NCBI GenBank assembly: GCA_018907035.1
Contig: JACCIC010000005.1
Coordinates: 3,179,501 to 3,243,500 of the forward strand
DNA length: 64,000 nucleotides
DNA from: Sycobia sp. Sy_11
Taxonomy: Eukaryota; Arthropoda; Insecta; Hymenoptera; Epichrysomallidae
Direction of reading: 5' to 3'
Shown here: positions 49,561 to 61,510 of the stretch, in pieces
How positions within the stretch are numbered: position 1 is the stretch's first letter
Layout of the letters: each line of letters opens with the position of its first letter
Made by a program: the position numbers and the translations under genes
Notes under the pieces: generated by a model
Databases searched by the model: none
What the model was told of the DNA's origin: nothing
The model's input: only the letters and a program-made list of their open reading frames with translations

Positions 49561-50690
49561 TCGAATTGGCTAATATATAACGCGCATTGCGCGTACGTAA
49601 TGAACGAAACGAAAAACAAAAATGAAAGAAAAGAGAACCGAAAAAAAAATTACATCAACGAGAATTGTACAGAAATATGCTCATATGAATTTTTACATTT
49701 ATATGTATGTGTATGTCGACTTTTTGTTGCTGCATGTATCTCGTGTATATGCTTCTTCGGACAGCCTTGACTGTGCAGCATATAACTAATGGCCCTGCTC
49801 TATAGGATAAAGCGGTATTTTTCTTTCACTGTATATTATATACCGGTCGCGCAGTCAAAAGAAAGAGAGAGATATATGTAGAAAGAGAGAAAGAAGAGCA
49901 GAGAAGCGGAGTTGAAGAGAATTATGCGAAACGAGCAAAATAATTTTTTTTTTATAAAGCGCATGATTGATAGATCGCTTCATCATCGAGTCAAGAAAAT
50001 TTGTGATGTAGGGTAAAATATATACTCGGCACTTTTGATTATGGGGGTATGGTGAACATTAAACAATACACGCATGAACGTTGCAGATTGCGCTTCGTTA
50101 AATCGCATATGTAACTCAAAATATTTGAATAAGTGGATGATATTAAACTCATGAAAAAATGTACATCCATTTTTCCATCTACAATATATAAATTCTATTT
50201 CAAAATATGTTCCATTCAAAATATTTCGTGAAAATTGTAAATTATTCCAAAGTTATTTATATTGTCCTGTTGAAAACGGATAGAGAAAAGTTATAAATTC
50301 ATATTTACCGGAATTTCGAAATATCTCGATAATTATAGATCGAAAAATATTCAAAAGCAAAAGTTCGTTTCAAATGTCAAATTATAGGCAATCATTGACA
50401 TAAATCGCACGGTTCATTATCATATCTAGGTCATTAAAGTAAAACAGGAAGCCTGAATCTGACATGGCGTGAAATCAGTATAGAAATCGACAATGAAAAG
50501 ATAAGGATCGAGGAATAATTAATCAGACATACGTAAATTGGTAATTTTATTTTAAAAAACAAAACAGAAATTATACGCATAAGAGAATAATTCTGTCATA
50601 TCCTCTTTTTTTTTTAAACACTTATTTCGAACTATTTAATTTTCTAGCTCGATATATTTATATCCAACGCTTAATTTATCAGAATGGCCA
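49561..50690. other. AT-rich non-coding DNA
   Basis: A purine-rich stretch lies at 49858-49918 (AGAAAGAGAG-type). No other signal. Confidence 0.55.
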
Positions 50691-50948
50691 TTTGACATTC
50701 GACCGGAGAACCGCCACGCTGATTTTATCGATATATTTGCCGCTTATGGAGCTCAAATTATCCGAAGCTCTAAAAGAACGCGTTTGCGCAAACGCCTCGA
50801 TCGTTGCACGAGAATAACTGGAGTGCATTTATATCACATTGTTATTTTTGGGCAATATTAAATAATCCAAATCATTAATTTAATCGTAATTATTAACGCA
50901 GGTGTATCGATCTCTTTTTCTATATTTAAAATGGCACGAATGCAAAAT

Positions 50949-50953
<5 letters not shown>

Positions 50954-50999
<46 letters not shown>
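50954..50999. repeat. TA microsatellite
   Basis: Pure TA repeat of about 46 bases directly abutting GCGGCCGACGC. Confidence 0.97.
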
Positions 51000-51000
<1 letters not shown>

Positions 51001-51651
51001 CGGCCGACGCTTTCTTCGCGGTTTATTAAGACTTTCGTCGATGGCATAATAATGGAGGCGGCGAGCCGTGGCGAATTCTCGTCGCGGCCGTCGTTTTCAA
51101 GCGTACGAGGCGCCGCGCCCCGTGCGTCATCGAATGCTGCCCCTCCCCCCCGCCATCCCATCCTGGCGAATTTTCGCGTCCGCGTCTCGTTTTAAACCAA
51201 AACCGGCCCACTTTCCGTGGCGCTGCTCGATTGAATTTCGTTTTATTAATTATACCGTAGGTGGTGAGCTGGAGGGGAGCGGGACGGAGGGTTGGCCGGA
51301 CGAGCGTTCGGGGCAGCAGCTCGATTATCTCGCAGTCGTAAATGTCGAATCGATCGAGCGCCGGCCGTCGGCGATCGATTTGGCCGTAAATTTTTCAGCT
51401 AACTTCCTGAACCCGTTTATAATTAAGTTTGCGACTATAGCATGCCTGAATATCATATTAATACTTGATAATAACGGTGGGCGGTGATAATAAATGTTGT
51501 GCGATGGACAGGTTTCGGCGCGGTGCACGGAAAACAAAAACTTCGAGCGCCTCGTGAAACGGAGAGTTCTTCTTTCAATGAAGCGGCTCACATAAGATAA
51601 TTGGAAATTCACGAGTACAGTGATTTCAAACATTGAACGAGTAATCGCTTG

Positions 51652-51676
51652 GAGAGAGAGAGAGAGAGAGAGAGAA
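51652..51676. repeat. GA microsatellite
   Basis: (GA)n of about 25 bases with an AAGAGAGAAG tail. Confidence 0.95.
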
Positions 51677-51880
51677 GAGAGAAGACTATAGGCCAGTCTT
51701 AATATTTACCGAGACGATTTCGCGTTTACGAGGCCACGAGTTCTATACTTGCGGCGACGCCGGTTTTGAAATAGAAAATGTCGCAGTCGTCGTAGAAGGC
51801 TATAGACATCGGCAGGATTGCGTTCTAGCGTCAATCTCGGAGAGAGCTCGGATAAAGTAATTGACTCGGCAGTCGATGAA

Positions 51881-53190
51881 GAGCTATTGGATCCCCCAAT
51901 TACTTCAATTAGAAATCATTTCGCCTTTAAAATTACATTTATATCTTATTGTACTTATATAAGCAATGTATTTCTACAGGAAACAGTGCGGAAAACAAGA
52001 GTTTTTCTAAGTGAATTAATATTTAAGTGTGTCAGTAAATATGAAAGTTATTATTTATAACATTATATTGTTAATGTATTGAATTGTAAAGAATTTTTAT
52101 TCTTATTTCTTTTTAGATTATTGGATAATATTAGGAATATTTTAATTGTTAATTAGATCAATGGCTTTTACTGGCTTTAATAACTATTACATTTTGTAGA
52201 TCTTCGTGATCACGTTCATTCATTTAACCATACTGAATTAAATAATGGGAAGAGAAATGAAACCGCAATGGAACTATAATAATTAGACGATTAGGTTAGC
52301 AGAAACAAAAACAGGATGCTTTTTAGATAGATTAATGTTCAAAATTAACCATAAGATTCATTTATTCCCTTATATCTTTAGTCATTTGAACTTATCAGCA
52401 ATTTATAGCAAACATTAAGTAAACAATTAAGCTTTACATTTATTCAGTGAAAAATGAAGACCATTGTGGAACAGAAAGAACGTGATTAGTATTCGAGCTA
52501 AAATAACGTTTATCTTGTTCCAACATTACGATAGCCGTGCTTTTCATTCTTGTAAATTTATTTGAACTGAACAATCTATGTTATTTTAAAATCTCAAATA
52601 TCGAAAGTTCAGTAATGAATAAATATAGATATTTTTTTAAAAAATATTGCTCCACATACTTATTGGAATAATCTTAACTACTAACAACATCTATTTCATT
52701 TACCTTAGGTAAAACTTATTTATTATCTGTAATAAATTCACTTCTATTGTATTCTGGTGTAGTAAAATGAGTAAAGCTTTATATACAAATAAAGAACTTT
52801 TCTTTCTCCGATATCTACTCGAGGAGTGGTATTGTCAATAATAAATAATTAATAATAAGTAATAAAAATTAATTCCTCGAATCGCGACAAATAATAACCA
52901 AGTTCACGATTAGTAGTAAAAAAGTAGTAAAACTCAATCTCTGCGACGAAAGGAAGAACTGCATCCAAATTCGCCAGTCCTGGCGAGTAAATATAATCGA
53001 AATAACGAATAGCGTTAAAAAGTAGTACAGCTCAATTCCTACACAGTTCCCGGTGCATAAATTACAAGGTTTTAAGAGATTAAAATCTTCTCTGCACAGA
53101 CAAGTAACACGTGTCAGATTCTTACACTAACCTCGAAATTATCCCGGTTTCTTTATACAAAAATATGAAATCTACCGGTTGTCCTAAGCT
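51881..53190. other. AT-rich non-coding DNA with a short dispersed repeat
   Basis: AAAAAGTAGTA...CTCAAT occurs twice, at about 52919 and 53017. A perfect 6-bp hairpin lies between them at 52971-52986. No gene-like frame. Confidence 0.55.
52971..52986. repeat. Small perfect hairpin
   Basis: TCGCCA, loop GTCC, TGGCGA. GC-rich stem in AT-rich surroundings. Confidence 0.85.
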
Positions 53191-53390
53191 AAATTCGAAG
53201 TATGCTAGTGCTCGCGATGACTTCGTTATGACATCTGGCAGTTTTCGTTGATAGGGAGAGGGTGATGGGCGGCATCGATATCCGTCGACACTAAACGCCG
53301 CGCCCAAGTGGCTGTGCGGAAAACCCGACGCGGGGAAGGTGAGAAAACGATCGAAACGAGCTTTCGGAAGACGATATATACATATGTACA

Positions 53391-53393
<3 letters not shown>

Positions 53394-53435
<42 letters not shown>
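53394..53435. repeat. TA microsatellite
   Basis: (TA)n of about 42 bases. Confidence 0.97.
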
Positions 53436-53439
<4 letters not shown>

Positions 53440-53524
53440 CGAGACCAATTGCGATACAAGACGCAGTTGTCTTGGCTTAAGCTGGGTGATCGAGGGGCAA
53501 TTAGGACACGCGCCGACAAAGCAC

Positions 53525-53540
53525 CTTCTCTCTCTCGCTC

Positions 53541-53574
<34 letters not shown>

Positions 53575-53587
53575 CTATCTCTCTGTT

Positions 53588-53644
<57 letters not shown>
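53525..53644. repeat. Compound CT-TA microsatellite
   Basis: (CT)n at 53525-53572 (interrupted once, then pure from 53544), a 17-base link, then pure (TA)27 at 53591-53644. Same order and orientation as 11480-11563. Confidence 0.97.
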
Positions 53645-53647
<3 letters not shown>

Positions 53648-53670
53648 GTATACACGTTCGTATACATTTA
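53643..53670. repeat. Perfect 11-bp hairpin
   Basis: TAAATGTATAC and GTATACATTTA are exact reverse complements with the 6-base loop ACGTTC, at the end of the TA tract. Confidence 0.93.
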
Positions 53671-53857
53671 ACTAGCGTTTGGAAACGCAAGCGACGCAAA
53701 ATGCACGTCGCGCTGCTCGGCGCGGCTTTCCCTCGCCCCTCGCCCCGCGGGCTCTTATTCTCCGCATCAGCCATCCATCCCGGGGAACTTTGACGTATAG
53801 TCGTCAATGCGATACAGTCTTCCCCCGTCCCTCAGTCTGACTCCCTCCCTCAAGCTT

Positions 53858-53869
53858 TCTCTCTCTGTC

Positions 53870-53921
<52 letters not shown>
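53858..53921. repeat. CT microsatellite with GT interruptions
   Basis: (CT)n of about 63 bases with two TGTC breaks in the first third. Confidence 0.97.
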
Positions 53922-53923
<2 letters not shown>

Positions 53924-54119
53924 GGTCTGGCCTATCGACCGCCCCACATATCGCCGCGGCGCGGCCCACGTTCAACCTCCCTCGTATATGCCGACGCGCG
54001 CGCGCGCTCGCGCTTGTCGCTTTCCAAGCTGCGACTGATTGGCCTGAGTATACACTCTCATCCCCCCTATTCACATCCGTCTCCTCTACCCCTCAATGTT
54101 TCTCCAGCGACATGTGTAC

Positions 54120-54122
<3 letters not shown>

Positions 54123-54171
<49 letters not shown>
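54123..54171. repeat. TA microsatellite
   Basis: Pure TA repeat of 48-49 bases. Confidence 0.97.
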
Positions 54172-54174
<3 letters not shown>

Positions 54175-54778
54175 TTTACGCTTTATAAGCGATCAATGTT
54201 CGCTCACGCAGTATGTGTTAGATTTCGTTTATTTATGAGCGTATAATGTATAACGTATATAGTAGTTTGTAGATAATAGTTTGCACTTAGCCATATTTAT
54301 GTTTGCATAGTACGCAGCTGTTCTATATGCCTTAGAGGCTGTAAAACTCGTTTCTCAAGGACTGAGCAAAGACAATCTTATGCCCAACAAAACCAATTTA
54401 TATTGATTCGATAAAGAGTTTGTCAACATTTGGGAAGATATATTTATCTTTACTTTAATTGAAAATTTCGAAACTACGGGATCCGGGATGAATTCTGCCA
54501 CGACGGAGTCAGCGCGATTTGTTCTATCGAATAACTCCTCGATCCGTTGATTTTATTAATGATAAATATTCATAACGATAGGTAAACATTATTTTATATT
54601 TGATTCGTGCCACTACTCACACATAATTTGTAATATTGAATGTATTGATTAGTATTCATTTATATGAATATTGTATACGCAGCTAAGTAACTTATTTTAT
54701 ATTTGCAATTTTAAACATAATGTTTGCTTATTAAATATTATTACAAATTTCATTCATTTGATTGAAATATATCTAATT

Positions 54779-54830
<52 letters not shown>

Positions 54831-55110
54831 AATGTCAATTTACTAATCCATTAATTAATTCTCACAGATTATGAATCGCAATTCTGCAGAAAAAAAACAT
54901 CAACAATTGAATAATAAGTATATACAAAAATGTTTATTTAAAAAGCACATTCGTTTACATTATCAAATATTAACACTTTTTTTATTTTGTTTATTCGTTA
55001 AGGAAATCGAAAATTTATAGTGTTGAAATGTTGAATATTTGAATTAACATCGGAACAGTGTAGAAGATTTCCCAATACGCGATTACAAAGCCATAAATTT
55101 ATATAACAGC
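54172..55110. other. AT-rich non-coding DNA
   Basis: Contains one TA tract (54782-54826); otherwise nothing. Confidence 0.6.
54782..54826. repeat. TA microsatellite
   Basis: Pure TA repeat of about 45 bases in AT-rich surroundings. Confidence 0.97.
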
Positions 55111-55324
55111 CACTGAAGATCCCACGCGTAATTTTACAATCTCTTCCAAATCGGATCGAAACTTTTTACCTCGACTTTTCGACTAGACGAACAAAAAGTA
55201 CACTCGAAATCGTCCAGGAAATAATCGCGAGGGCGCTCCCCAAGTGCCCTTCTCCCCCTCACGACCCCATCCACGGCACTTTCAAAATGCTCGAGCAATA
55301 ACGCTCGAATCTTTATACCCTTAT

Positions 55325-55377
<53 letters not shown>

Positions 55378-55735
55378 GTGGAAAAGGCAATAACGGCAGT
55401 TCGCGCTTTATAGGGTGAGCTCACCCCTCCCATCCCTCACCTTCGAATCCTCGGTCGGAGCCCGCGACCGATCAATCGGCACCGACGATTGGCCCTCTCG
55501 ACGTTATTACAATGACCGCGCGATACTCCCGGACAGCCAGCGACGGTACGCGGAAGGGTAACGGGGGGGAGGGAGGGGTTAAGCCGTAAAAATAAAAATC
55601 CGTTCGCCCGAGTCTCTCGCATCCCGGGGAACTTAAAACGCGCGTTCTCGCGTTTCCCGTGGTTTCTCGGCTTCCCCCTCACACCGCGATTTTGTAACGC
55701 GCGACACATTGTTCCTGATCATAAAGTCGAAACAC
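55111..55735. other. CG-rich island with central TA tract
   Basis: CG-rich at 55200-55300 and 55430-55700. The 90-codon minus frame at 55437-55709 is Arg/Pro-rich and unrecognised. Confidence 0.5.
55328..55374. repeat. TA microsatellite
   Basis: Pure TA repeat of about 47 bases inside the island. Confidence 0.97.
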
Positions 55736-55759
55736 CCCTTGGACCCCTTCTCTCTCGCC

Positions 55760-55760
55760 G

Positions 55761-55795
<35 letters not shown>

Positions 55796-55796
55796 G
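55760..55796. repeat. CT microsatellite
   Basis: (TC)n of about 30 bases plus a TTTCTCTG tail. Confidence 0.95.
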
Positions 55797-56360
55797 TCAC
55801 TTTTCTACGTATAATTTGTTTTGTTTATTTTCGAAAGAGCGATTTGAGGAAAAACAAAAGTGGGCGCGTGCATCGTGAATACTTCCATGCACGTTTTTTT
55901 ACGAATCTCGGGAAAACATGAAAATTCTGATCTTTTATTGTGACTCGCCGCAAATTTCTATTTGTATCCGCCTCATTAGTCATTGCTTTAAGACCTATGA
56001 AAATCCATGAATTTTCGATCTATGGCAGTTGCCCAAACTATTTGGATTTAATAGAAACGAAATTGGACTAGAACGTGCGCATAACCCTGTTATTCTTTCG
56101 GAATGGAAATCATAGAGCACACGTGGAATGGCATTCCTGGAACAATCCGCATCGAGGTATTCTACAGGGAGATTGATTTTGGAATTCATCGCGATGTTAT
56201 TAAACTATAAATAATGAAATATATTTATGAATTTTTATACGTATTTTAATCCAGTAACTACGTTGTATCTCTATATATATTCAAAAATACGCTATTATCG
56301 CTAGTTACATTCATTCCTTTCTACTATCATAACTCTATAAATATATTATAAGATAGGCCT

Positions 56361-56365
<5 letters not shown>
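55797..56365. other. AT-rich non-coding DNA
   Basis: No structure of note. Confidence 0.55.

Positions 56366-56370
<5 letters not shown>

Positions 56371-56418
<48 letters not shown>
56371..56418. repeat. AT microsatellite
   Basis: (AT)n of about 46 bases preceded by three CATA units. Confidence 0.97.
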
Positions 56419-56421
<3 letters not shown>

Positions 56422-56591
56422 AAAATAGGACATATATTTTTTGTACAGTTAATCCACATATAAAGAAGCAGACTGTAGCTATACATTTTAAATTCTAGCT
56501 ATCTATACTTTAATTACGCGACTATGAAAAATGCAAAATCCTTAGTTGTTATTGAAATAAGTCATTCGTTTATTCGCTTATTTCTGTGCGT

Positions 56592-56633
56592 ATCTCTCTC
56601 TCTCTCTCAATCTCTTTCTCTCTCTCTCTCTCT

Positions 56634-56672
<39 letters not shown>

Positions 56673-56684
56673 ACTCTCTCTCTC
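56592..56684. repeat. CT microsatellite with AATC and ACTC interruptions
   Basis: About 93 bases of CT repeats broken by CAATC twice and CACTCACTC once; the interruptions suggest an old tract or several merged ones. Confidence 0.95.
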
Positions 56685-56931
56685 ATCCGTGGCTCGTCGC
56701 CGCGCGCCCGGTCGCGGCTACCGCGGCGGTCAATCGCCAGCGCGGGATGATTAAAGCTTCCGTGTCACTGTATAAGTCCGGCTGGGAATCGTGCCAGAAT
56801 AAGCGACGGGGCGTCGAAGAATCCCACACGCGCGCAGTAATTTTTCCCTCCCATTTTATACGAGCGATAAATTTTGCACGCCAATGATAATGGACCCGAA
56901 CGGGAGACATGGAATGAAAGATTTTTACCGC

Positions 56932-56975
<44 letters not shown>

Positions 56976-57400
56976 CTTTGGAAGAGAGTTTTTTTTGTTC
57001 ACTATTTGATTAAACGGCTCATCCGATCATCCCGACACTTTAATTAGCCTCGGTCAATGTAGTTTCGCCGTTCGGGAAAATTAACGAAGAACCGGGATAG
57101 AGGGGGGAGGGGGGATCGGGTCGAGTTATTATACATTATACCCATCTCGTATTACTCGCTATATACGCATGTAGACGATCTATCTCTGCGAGATGAATCG
57201 ACGTCTTCATTAATATCCCTGTAATTAATTATCGTTATCCGCAGACGGGACTCGTCGCGTGCTCCAAGTGAACTTGAACCTATCGGCGGGGCATAAACAT
57301 CAAGGATGCCAACTAACGCTGGCGCAACGGCTGCTGTGACCTCTCCATTGTTGGCAGAACAAACAAATGCGTATAAAACTTTTCCGGGCGCTAGCAAAAA
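56685..57400. other. CG-rich patch around a TA tract
   Basis: CG-rich at 56690-56760 and 56800-56840, TA tract at 56935-56974, TTTAATTAGCCTCGG near 57039 and G-rich 57100-57118. The 81-codon minus frame at 57152-57397 is non-repetitive but unrecognised. Confidence 0.5.
56935..56974. repeat. TA microsatellite
   Basis: Pure TA repeat of about 40 bases between CGCG and GCTTTGG. Confidence 0.97.
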
Positions 57401-58780
57401 AAAAAAAAAAACGCTTCTCAGTTTTGTTATTCGTTGACCGATGCGCTGGAAACATTCAGAATCTGTAAATATTCATTGTTTCTTTTGTTGTTCCAACGTT
57501 TCGGTAGAAAAAAAAAGTTTTACGATTTATTGAAGCAATTGTTAAAACTGAAGTGCGGATTGTTACTAATTACTCTTTTAAACAAAATATGATACTATAT
57601 GTGCTTATTTTCAATGTAATTCGAATTATTGGAATATAGCACGTAAAAATATTTTATAATTGTCGAGAACGTATAAATATTAATTCACTATGATAGACTA
57701 GACTGAAATGACTGATCTTAAATTTGTAACTGGATTGCCCACTGCTTGGAAAATAATTATCATCTGCGGTAGAAGATATTGCTGAAAAACTGCTCAACTG
57801 TAATTTCCAGAATATAAGGTCTCCGTCAAATTGATATTCCGATACCTATATAAATATTCGTTTGAAAATCATAATATGGAAAAGTACTCGATCTCTCCTT
57901 TTCGAAACCAAACTATTTTAGTATACTACGAATATGGAAATATTGAAATTGAGAATCCTGTTTTCCTTCGCAAACTAAGGATTTTACGTATAGCTCTCGT
58001 ATTCCATTCTTTATTCTACTCAGTATTTCAGTAAGGAAGAAACAATTAAAGAACAAATTAAAAGATTGATCCACGCAATGTTTTATTTTATTTAATTGAT
58101 GAAAACTTCACAAAAACTATTATAAAACATAATTTACACCAATCACACAGTGTAGTTCAAATTTGAAGAGAAAGAATGTATTCAATGTGCAAATACAAAT
58201 CGTGATATTAAAAATCCATAATCAAATAATGCCCTTTTTCACAAATTCCCTGATATTTCAATGCATTTTTTGTATTATCGCATTATTAATAAGCGAAAAT
58301 TAATGAAGCCATTGACGATGCCGACCGCGTTATTTGTCAATGGTTATTTGCATGAAACACACCGCTGCAGTTGAAGTTCTCATGAGACGTAACCTACATC
58401 TTCATCTATGTAATGACGTTCTGCTTTATGCACAAATTATGAGGCGCTTTTTCTGCATTCTGACAGTATTACAAAATTTTCATTTGTCAATTTAAATAAT
58501 GTATTTGTCATTAAATCACTATATAATTACCATATCAATTCCGTATTAATGTCTGTGTATTGCGGTAAGATAATGTATATTATCAACTACGAATTACATA
58601 ATAATATAAGAAAAACAAAATAAAACCAAAACAACAACCAAGGATCACTATTTTAAAGCAAAAGATCTGTTTGAACTATTCTGCGTATATCATAAATCGT
58701 GTTCGTATAAGTTACGTAATAAAAGATATCTTTATATAACTAAAAAATTTCGACCTACTAGATTCTCATTTAGAGTATTA
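57401..58780. other. AT-rich desert
   Basis: A poly(A) of about 16 bases at 57395-57410 and little else. Confidence 0.6.
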
Positions 58781-58883
58781 TTATTTGCATTCGCCCCGAG
58801 AGCTGACGGTCGATTTTCAGCAGGCATATTTCCTCCTCTCGAGAGCGCAAAGAGCAGATGGAGGAGCAAAAAGGAAAGGGGGC

Positions 58884-58920
58884 GCGAGAGAGAGAGAGAG
58901 AGAGATAGATAGAGAGAAAG
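58884..58920. repeat. GA microsatellite
   Basis: (GA)n of about 22 bases extended by GATA units. Confidence 0.94.
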
Positions 58921-59109
58921 CAAGGAGAGAAAGCATGAGAGCGAGAGCAAGGGCGAAGGTGGACGGGAAATTTCGGCCCGAATAAAGTCAGCTCCGGGTA
59001 ATGCGTTTACGACTTTCCATTGTCTGCGCCGCTCTTCCACCCGCGCGCTTATACACGCAGTCACAGCGGCATATCGTAAAAAGAGGGACACGCAGCGCGC
59101 AGCGAAGAT

Positions 59110-59157
59110 ATAGAGAGAAAGATAGAGAGGGAGAGAGAGAGAGAGAGAGAGAGAGAC
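59110..59157. repeat. GA microsatellite
   Basis: Imperfect start, then pure (GA)n at 59130-59156. Confidence 0.95.
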
Positions 59158-59508
59158 TGGGGGGGGAGTAGAGCGACAGCGGCGCAAGCAGAAAGCCGTA
59201 CTTGAACTTTGCTCACACTTGCGCCGCATTTTTCCGACAAAAAGCCGCGCGGTATAGCGAGCGAGCGCACAGAATCGAGTTAGAGCCCGAGACGGAGGTC
59301 GGGTGGGGGAGAGGGTTCGGGGCCGTAAAGTATAAAAAATGACGAGAGCGAATATAGGAGTTGAAGGAGGTGGAGGGGCTGGCGGGAAGAGGAGAAAAAA
59401 TTCTGCCTCTTATCGATTAAAAGTCAAGGCTGCGTATAATCGCGGCGAGCGACGGCGAGGGTACGCTAGGGCGGGAAATCCCTCTTTCTCTCCCACTCGG
59501 CACCCCAC

Positions 59509-59510
59509 TC

Positions 59511-59557
<47 letters not shown>
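59509..59557. repeat. CT microsatellite
   Basis: Pure (CT)n at 59514-59556, 43 bases. Confidence 0.97.
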
Positions 59558-59558
<1 letters not shown>

Positions 59559-59640
59559 ACTCTATCTCTCGATCTCCTGTTTCTCTCCCTTTTACGAGGG
59601 TCCAAAGAGTAAATTGAAAAATCACGTTATTAGGCTTTGA

Positions 59641-60195
59641 TTGAGTGCCCTCCCCGACATCCCCATCTACGTACGGGGTAGTATTTGCGAAGGATCCTTT
59701 GAGCGGCCTCTTCTTCCAACGCGTCCTCCCCTCCCGCGTCTAGCAAAAAAAGAGAAAGAAAGAAAGAAGAAAAAGAAGAGTAGAGGATTGGCAGAGAATG
59801 GAGGACAGTTTGCGAGCTATTGGCTGTATACTCGAAGATCGTGTATTTAAGCGAATTCCGACAGTAATTCGACATTGTATTTGAAGGGATTAAAAAAAAA
59901 ATTATTTAATACCTATTTTATAACATAATAAGTATACCCTTCAAATTTTCGATAAATTTCCTCAAGAATATTCGAGACAAACGTAAACCATATTTCTAAC
60001 TAATAAAATATTATTGAATTATTGATTTTTAAGTTCTGTGAAATAATTCTTCAAGATCTATTAGTATTAAATCGAGGTTCGAGAAAAGTTTTTTTAATTC
60101 TGACAAATATACGAATAAAACAAGGAATTTTAATCACCTACTGATAACTACAATGTTCAATTTCTATTTCTCCTAGTTTGTACATGGAGCTGCAG

Positions 60196-60257
<62 letters not shown>

Positions 60258-60690
60258 AGATAGGCAAGGATTTGACTAATATATTCGGAACAATTCCTTG
60301 TTTCAATATCGTGACACCTTGCCAAAATTACCTGCGATTCCGTCAAGTGTAAATTTGGAGGGATTGCATAGATATGGTTCTGATCCGAGGTTTCAAAAGG
60401 TGTACAATTGTTATCTCTTACAATGACAATGGATTACAGGTAAAACACTTTTATAAATTTTTATTTTATAAAACTTATGTAGAAGACTTTCTTCTAGTGA
60501 ATTGTTTATCTCAACTTCTAACACGTCATTTTCAATTTTAACGAATTACAACAATTATTATAATTTGCATATTATATTATTTATAAATAATTATGCAAAA
60601 AAAACATATTTAATTTTATTACCTTGAAATGGTATACCAATAAATATATATTTTATTGTTTAAAATCCAATCGATTCGATTCGCATGAAC
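59641..60690. other. Mostly AT-rich non-coding DNA
   Basis: Purine-rich stretch at 59745-59785, then AT-rich DNA with one TA tract. No gene-like signal. Confidence 0.55.
60197..60250. repeat. TA microsatellite
   Basis: Pure TA repeat of about 53 bases, preceded by the palindrome AGCTGCAGCT. Confidence 0.97.
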
Positions 60691-61435
60691 TGTACGAAAA
60701 AGCATAGTTTTTTTTCTTCAAAGTTATCAATCTCGAGGAGCCTCGTGCAAAAACTTCCTGGCTTTTCCCCGCTGCCGTTGCTTCACGCGCTTCGATGCTT
60801 TCCGTACTGTGTGTAGTGGGGCAGCGGCGCGGGGGTGGGGGGGGGCAAGCTTATGGAATATCGTGTTTTTGTTTCGCCGGATATTGGCGCGTGCTCGGCG
60901 TGCCGATGCGCGCGGATATTTCGTGGGAACTTTCTTATGCAACGATACCCGGCAAATTCTACACGGTTTTGCTTCTACAGCGCGTCAATTAGCTGATTTT
61001 CAAGGAGATTTTACGTAGCTCGTATCGCCATCTTTGGCCGGAACGTCGATATCAAGAGATGCACCTTGAGTACGCGATAATTACGCTCAGTCACGTCGCG
61101 TGTTATCCAGCTACAATTTCGCTTTCTTTTATATCGCGAGTGTTCCGTGTAATCCATATCCCCCTCGCCTTCGATTAATATAATTGGTCTCGTCCATTGT
61201 AATGGATTTCGATTATTCATGCGAATCTAACGTAGCGCATCGTAGCTGAGGAAATATCCTGGCGCTCGGTAACGCGGGCAGCGCGAAAGATGATGATTGC
61301 GCCTTAATTTGCGTATCGGCGATTATTAAATATTCAAATTGACGCGAGAACTGGGTCAACCGGTTGTTACTTTTAGCCGTTACGCCTGCCATTGATTTTC
61401 AATTCCGCGACTCCCTCGACGCAATAGCACGATGT
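60691..61435. other. CG-containing patch, possible regulatory DNA
   Basis: Eight G at 60838-60845; CG frequent to about 61330. Strings such as GCGTCAATTAGCTG (about 60980), GATTAATATAATTGG (about 61173) and GCCTTAATTTGCG (about 61300) are homeodomain-like. Frames of 65-69 codons are unrecognised. Confidence 0.45.
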
Positions 61436-61438
61436 TTT

Positions 61439-61474
61439 TTTTCTCTCTGTCTATCTGTCTCTCTACCTCTCTAC

Positions 61475-61507
<33 letters not shown>

Positions 61508-61508
61508 C
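61439..61508. repeat. CT-rich microsatellite
   Basis: CT repeats with CTGT, CTAC and CTTT variants over about 70 bases. Confidence 0.93.
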
Positions 61509-61510
61509 CC

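Larger units (their letters stand above)
50691..51880. other. CG-rich patch around TA and GA tracts
   Basis: CG-rich at 51000-51390 with a C run near 51145-51152. A TTTTATTAATTATACCG string lies near 51240. TA tract 50954-50999 marks the left edge and GA tract 51652-51676 the right. Confidence 0.5.
53191..54120. other. GC-rich island crowded with microsatellites
   Basis: Two TA and two CT tracts alternate within 800 bases. Between them lie CG-rich strings at 53280-53340, 53690-53760 and 53935-54020. All long frames are repeat translations. Confidence 0.55.
58781..59640. other. GC-rich island bounded by facing GA and CT tracts
   Basis: GA tracts at 58884-58920 and 59110-59157, CT tract at 59509-59557. 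Between them lie CG-rich DNA, eight G at 59159-59166 and a TATAAAAAATG string at about 59331. Frames are repeat or Arg/Gly-rich. Confidence 0.55.

Noticed and set aside
53226..53807. 193-codon minus frame with Tyr-Ile and Arg-Glu repeats
   Set aside because: A direct translation of TA and CT/GA microsatellites.
58455..58475. Minus-strand TAATACTGTCAG, matching the first 12 bases of the miR-8 family
   Set aside because: The match stops after 12 bases and the neighbouring DNA does not form a precursor hairpin. About one such match is expected by chance when many microRNAs are compared.
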